Source: Spodoptera frugiperda (Eukaryota > Arthropoda > Insecta > Lepidoptera > Noctuidae). Taken from it: DNA of 64,000 nucleotides. Positions 59,307-64,000 of the stretch are shown piece after piece (the first letter of the stretch is position 1; each line of letters opens with the position of its first letter). A program made the position numbers and the translations under genes. The stretch covers positions 186,001-250,000 of the forward strand of contig NC_064218.1 in the NCBI RefSeq assembly GCF_023101765.2, written 5' to 3'. The notes beneath the pieces are model-generated. The model was not told where the DNA came from and made no database searches. It was given only the letters and a program-made list of their open reading frames with translations.

Positions 59307-59379
59307 GACCGTGTGGCCTAATGGATAAGGCGTCGGACTTCGGATCCGAAGATTGCAGGTTCGAGTCCTGTCACGGTCG
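59307..59379 (+). tRNA. tRNA-Arg (anticodon UCG)
   Basis: The 73 bases fold as a complete cloverleaf. The acceptor stem is GACCGTG/CACGGTC with discriminator G; the D arm is GCC...GGC with TAATGGATAA in the loop; the anticodon stem is TCGGA/TCCGA with loop CTTCGGA, giving anticodon TCG; the T arm is GCAGG/CCTGT with loop TTCGAGT. A-box (TGGCCTAATGGATA) and B-box (GGTTCGAGTCC) promoters are present. There is no intron, and CCA is not encoded, as expected in animals. It reads CGA arginine codons. Confidence 0.97.
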
Positions 59380-59387
59380 CAACATTC

Positions 59388-59393
59388 TTTTTT
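59388..59393 (+). terminator. Pol III terminator of tRNA-Arg
   Basis: Six T residues start nine bases after the tRNA end, a standard Pol III stop. Confidence 0.85.
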
Positions 59394-60689
59394 GTTTGTT
59401 ATTTTGTCGTGAAACTATGTAATATTGCTTCCTCTGTGCTTGCTCGCTGCAATTAGTAAAGTTTTATGGTTTGAATGTTTGTTTGCGGAGTTATTTTTGG
59501 GAAGTGGGTCACGAGTAATGCTCACGACTGAATTTCCCATGGGTGGGAAGTGTAGGGGGTACCTCCTGTTCTAAAGTATTTAATTTAAAGTGATGAAGGA
59601 CACACTAATTTCCTAATATAATTAAGTTAAAAAACATTTTTTGGCGGCAGGAAATTAATTTTGATTGTGAGTATGAAGAAATTCTACATTTTTCTTTCTA
59701 AAATTAATGAATTTTAACTTTTTTACTGTCTGTGTAGCACACATAGACTTAAATACATTATACATAAACTATGAATTAAGGTTGCCAGACGATAAAAAAC
59801 GAAACAAAATAAAACCTACACAGTTATCGTGAATTCTGAGAAACTATACAATAGTAATAAAGTGCAAAGCTTTCGTTCTAGGCATCCGAGAGATTTGGAA
59901 ATTAGTCCTTTTGTCTAATGTCTGAGTCTAATTCTAAAACCAGTTTTTTGAGTAAACTTTTCGCACTAGGAACATTGCACGCCGTGTTGTGAAGCTTCAA
60001 GAATCACAGCGAATTATTTTGCATAGATAATTACAAAACATACAGAATAATGTTGCTGTTTTTTTTTATTTTTGATGAAAATTTTAATTAATTGTTGTTA
60101 ATAACACTGGATGTTTAGTTTTTTTCTTGTGGCAATATTTTGTGCTGTTTTTAATTTTATGTGAAGTATGGCATTGTCAATTACATTAAGCAGTGAAAAT
60201 AATCTTTAAAAATTGCATGTCATTATGCTGCACATAAGGTAGGTGCAAAAAATAAATTATTTAGTATTAAGTAGGTATAAAAAAATATATTATTTTTATT
60301 TAGTAGCAGCGTTTTAGCAACTAGTAAGTGTGACCAGACGCTAAGGTTTTGGTAACGGCAAGGGTTGCCAGACGAAAATAAAAAGTTGAAACTTCGATCT
60401 TAATTTAGTCGGACATTGGCCTACAAGTTGACCACACTATGGAAGTATACACACACATATGTATGTAGGTACACACAGACACACCCACACATGTATTATG
60501 TACGAGTAACTTCTATTGTTTGTCCATGGTGTCGGCTCGGAGACCTGCGATAGAAATAAAATGTAGTTCTCATAATATTCGAGTAAGTCAAAATTATTTT
60601 TTACGTTAGTTGAAAATGTGACTGCGATGGGTTCGATTTCCGAGTGGACCAAAGTGTTATTGGAATTTTTTGACTTCCCTAATTTTCAA
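59394..60689. other. AT-rich non-coding stretch
   Basis: No gene is supported. Near 60,620-60,650 the words gatgggttcgatttccgag look like an isolated Pol III B box from a decayed SINE. Confidence 0.4.
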
Positions 60690-60775
60690 AAGAGTAGTGG
60701 CTGGTTGAGTGGTAATAGTTGTATAATGTGTCGCAGGACTCGGGTTCGATTTCCTTAACCGAACAATTTTTAGTT
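60690..60775 (+). repeat. SINE head fragment, degenerate
   Basis: gtggctggttgagtggtaat (A-box-like) and ggactcgggttcgatttcc (B-box-like) are spaced as in family 1 SINEs; the body is lost. Confidence 0.5.
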
Positions 60776-60811
60776 TGATAAAGGTTCATATTAATAGAAA
60801 ACTAAAACGTT

Positions 60812-60895
60812 TAACGTCACTCCTTTTTCCCCGAAGGGGTAGGCAGAGGTACACATTACGGCATGTAGTGCCGCTATACATTGTACATACATTTT
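60812..60895 (-). repeat. SINE family 1, 3' end fragment
   Basis: It matches the 3' portion of family 1 in minus orientation: taacgtcactcctttttccc, ccgaaggggtaggcagaggt and acattacggcatgtagtgcc. Confidence 0.7.
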
Positions 60896-61928
60896 AATGT
60901 ATGTTAGTTATTTTGGTAGGCTAAGATCGTATCTAATTATTTGTAACATCAATCAGATTGCAAACAATATTATCTTTTCTAGTATCTGATAAGTAAACTG
61001 TTCAACTGGTACTCGTATGGCACATAATTAATTCTGTTTATTTGTTCAATAAACATGTATTAATAAATAAGTAAACATCGTGCGATAATACTAGTCTACT
61101 CTGAATAAACTTGTTAATATTACACGCGGGATCGATTCCTGATCATAGTCAAAATTAGTTTTATTAAAACTTATAATATTTAGTAAGTAATTATCTTCAT
61201 TCTAGTTATAAGTTTATCCTGTTTTCTTAAGTAATGTTATCAGAATCAATTTTAATGAATTAGAAGTAATTATTTTGCCAAACACTAAAAATCGCCAAGT
61301 TCATAAACCTCTTAATTTCTAAGCGACCATTCGAATGATGAATTTATTAAATATATAATTATAGTATCTTATTCACACAACTATAAAAAACTTTTTTATT
61401 ATAATTTAACATTAGTTAGAACAGATGTGATTACATGATGTGTCCTATTTACATTGGCTAGACATGTGAGCAGACATGTTTAGCTAAGGATAAACACCGC
61501 ATCTATAAATAATGTCTCATTTGCAGCCAAGCACATCGCTTGTAAGAAAACATCTGGTCACTCAATTTGGACCCGAACTTTTGAATCAGAATTAGTGAGG
61601 GTTTTCACCCACGTCCCAATCCCAACTGTGGGAAACGGTGTCCCAGTAGTGGATTGAATGTAAATAATACATGACATCTCCCGTGTACCCTGTAGTGGTC
61701 AGTAGTGTGTTTAAATACGAGTAGGTCTGTAGGTCCTCACGCATTCTCGTTTAAATAAATTAAAGAGTGAATTAATTAGATTATAGGTATTTACGATTGT
61801 TTTGGGAAATACAAAAAACTGGAATTGTGCAATGTAATTTTTCTGCTCTCAAAAAACCCTTATTCGGCAATTAAACTTGCCATTAAATGACTAGACCAAT
61901 TTACAAGTTAAGTAAAGTATAACTGATT

Positions 61929-62135
61929 GCTTCGTTGGCTGAGTGGTTGCAAGCCAGGCAAGGGGTTTCGTTTTCAATTCCCATGTTGGGCGAAATATTG
62001 CTGGGCTTTCTCACCACTTATTACATTGGACTTACAACATAAATTATGAAAAGTGGGTGTACATTGTACAGTTACATTACGTGCCATAATGTTGCTTTTC
62101 TGCCTACCCGTTCGGGAATAAAAGGCGTGACGATA
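61929..62135 (+). mobile_element. tRNA-derived SINE, family 1
   Basis: It opens cttcgttggctgagtggttg (A-box-like), has a decayed B box (tttcaattccc) and ends cgggaataaaaggcgtgacg. It is shorter than the copy at 24,888-25,165 owing to an internal deletion. Confidence 0.75.
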
Positions 62136-62300
62136 TAAGTAATAATATAATAAAGAATAACAAAGATAAAAAAATATTTGTCATCTTCATCCATTTGTGT
62201 TATCTCCATACAAGTGAATCACCATCAGCCTGTAACTCTCCTACAGCTGAGAAAAGCCCTCCTCTTACACGGAGGACCGCAAGCAACTAAACAATGTGTA

Positions 62301-64000
62301 GTACCACAATAACTCCCAGAGATTGTGAGTAAGCAGCCCTCGCGAGTGCGGGGCTAAGTGTTGGGAAGTATTCGGCGAGGCTGTGCTGACCCGCCGATAA
62401 ATTAGCATGCATAATGTATGCGCCAGCCCTCACCGGCCCTCAGCCTCACCGGACAGTGCGGGACCCTCTGCACTAGGAGTGGACCTTGTAATTACGTGGT
62501 CTATGTTTGTTGTTCTTTCAATTTTGTTGAAGATAGTTGTATGTGACTGTATGAATACTTGGTCTTACCAGTTTCTTTAATCGACTTCATTAAACGACTC
62601 CAAAAACGTATCTTACTGAAAATTATTCAAACTAATTTTAAAACTGTAAAGTAAAAAGTGTGTCAATGAAATAGTAACGTCATTCGTGTTGCGGGTTAGT
62701 GGTCGTTTTGTATAAACTTTTAGGTGTCTTCCAAACATAAAACAATTCGGAAATACTCGTCAAGTAGTAATAAAAGAATTTACGAGTTCCTGACTTCATC
62801 TCGCCACATGTGAGACCTGACAGTTGACAACCGTACCTCCACAGTATGGCCGGCTAAACTTAGACACAACAATACACACCGCAATTGTTTCAAACTTTAT
62901 TTCATTCCTAGTACCACTAAATCAATTTTAATAACGCAGTACAAATAACCACGCTCGTATTATGTCCAAAATTTTTTCAATGGCACTAAAAGGTGTCACA
63001 AACGGCTTTCTCTCAGTTTCTCGACACCTAATCAAAGAAAATATTATAGCGTAACGCATAACAAAACCAAAATTCTTAATTACACATCCATTGCTAGTCA
63101 CATTAGACTGTTTGAGGTAGAAGCTAATACTAAATACGCAATGAATAGCGAACAAAGCGATGTGTTACGTGTTATTAGTATCGTGAGGTCGGCGGTGCCG
63201 TGTACAGTCGTCAACATAAACACATGGGTATAATCACGCCAATAACTCACTCGTGACAATACCACTAGTGATTCGGAGATGTCACATATGGCGGTTAGGT
63301 CGGTACACACTGAACTTTGCTAGTTAACGCTAACATGTTTTATGTGACGTGTGATTTTATGACTTTGTTTCAAGTTTTATTCGTGTTTCATAACACCGCC
63401 GAGTATTGGGGCTTCACCTTCGATTTTATTGCTGGAATACCAATGAAATAGTGCGTCAATATTCACTTGGCAATCGGAAACTGTATGCAAAATGCACGTT
63501 ACGTTAGGAATATGCTAAAGTTAACATTTTTAGTGGGCAACTAAGAATAAATTCAAAAATTATTGTTCTACTACCATCTTAATTATTAAAACAAATAGCA
63601 TAAAAACAGATTTAAGAATCACAGAAGAGAAATTTCTCAGCCCACTGTGTCACCGCCTTGCATGTCAAGTGTGTGGCACATAATGTATCGCGACACGACA
63701 AACAAGTAATAACAGCGACTAATTGTCGCAGCGACGCGCGACTGCGACTGCACGGAGTATCCGGCTGCTGACTGTACGTGCGGATGGATTGATGCATGGG
63801 CTCTCCTGCAGGAGATAGTATCTATTTGTAGGTCCAAATGTGTTTGTGAGTAAACTACTCGTAGTCATAGATGACCAAATGTGTTCTTATAATGTATCGA
63901 GATAAAAGTATCGCGATACATATTTATTTTTTGCTAACCGATGCTAACATCAAACGCTAAAATACACTTGCAAGATCAGAGTTATCACGAGTGCCTAGTA
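62301..64000. other. Non-coding stretch to the right edge
   Basis: No gene, RNA or clear repeat is supported. Composition is AT-rich with a GC-richer piece at 62,335-62,480. Confidence 0.4.

Noticed and set aside
1..64000. CRISPR arrays, operons or bacterial genes
   Set aside because: No regularly spaced direct repeats with unique spacers were seen, and all genes have eukaryotic structure.

Overview
This 64 kb window looks like nuclear DNA of a moth or butterfly (Lepidoptera). The background is AT-rich and mostly non-coding. It carries two intron-containing carboxylesterase genes of lepidopteran type, one insect-type tRNA-Arg(UCG) gene and many transposable elements. The elements include an R1-clade LINE, BEL/Pao, Transib, hAT, Helitron-like elements ending in CTAG|T, and tRNA-derived SINEs. 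The assignment to Lepidoptera rests on recognising families; no database was searched.

Layout. 1-3,890 (minus): the 5' half of an R1-clade LINE with an open gag-like ORF1 and the open endonuclease end of ORF2, running off the left edge. 3,891-9,146: non-coding, with small repeats and one CpG-rich patch. 9,161-10,143 (minus): a 5'-truncated R1-clade LINE with a duplicated 3' end. 10,344-16,761 (plus): a full-length BEL/Pao LTR retrotransposon with an uninterrupted 1,734-codon ORF and near-identical LTRs. 16,839-21,076 (minus): carboxylesterase 1, three exons, 545 aa. 21,077-30,646: the intergenic gap, holding SINEs, a short Helitron and an inverted repeat. 30,647-32,680 (plus): carboxylesterase 2, three exons, 547 aa. 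34,961-37,842: a hAT-type element with a second copy of itself inserted in the opposite direction. 40,505-42,991: a Transib element with intact ends and a broken RAG1-like transposase. 43,000-64,000: no protein gene recognised; it holds decamer minisatellites, two abutting Helitrons, a (CA)30 microsatellite, the tRNA gene and several SINE fragments.

How the parts relate. The two esterases are divergently oriented paralogues that share both intron positions and phases, so they probably arose by an inverted duplication. Both keep the Ser-Glu-His triad, the oxyanion-hole motif and an N-terminal hydrophobic segment, so both are predicted to be active secreted esterases. The BEL/Pao element sits 73 bp beyond the stop codon of esterase 1, just past its likely poly(A) site.

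The most notable observations are two. The Transib element has a 5-bp GGACG target duplication, CACTATG heptamers, RSS-like subterminal motifs and RAG1-like C-terminal homology. The hAT self-insertion involves two copies of exactly 1,437 bp, each with its own 8-bp target duplication, and both carry the same Helitron-like passenger.
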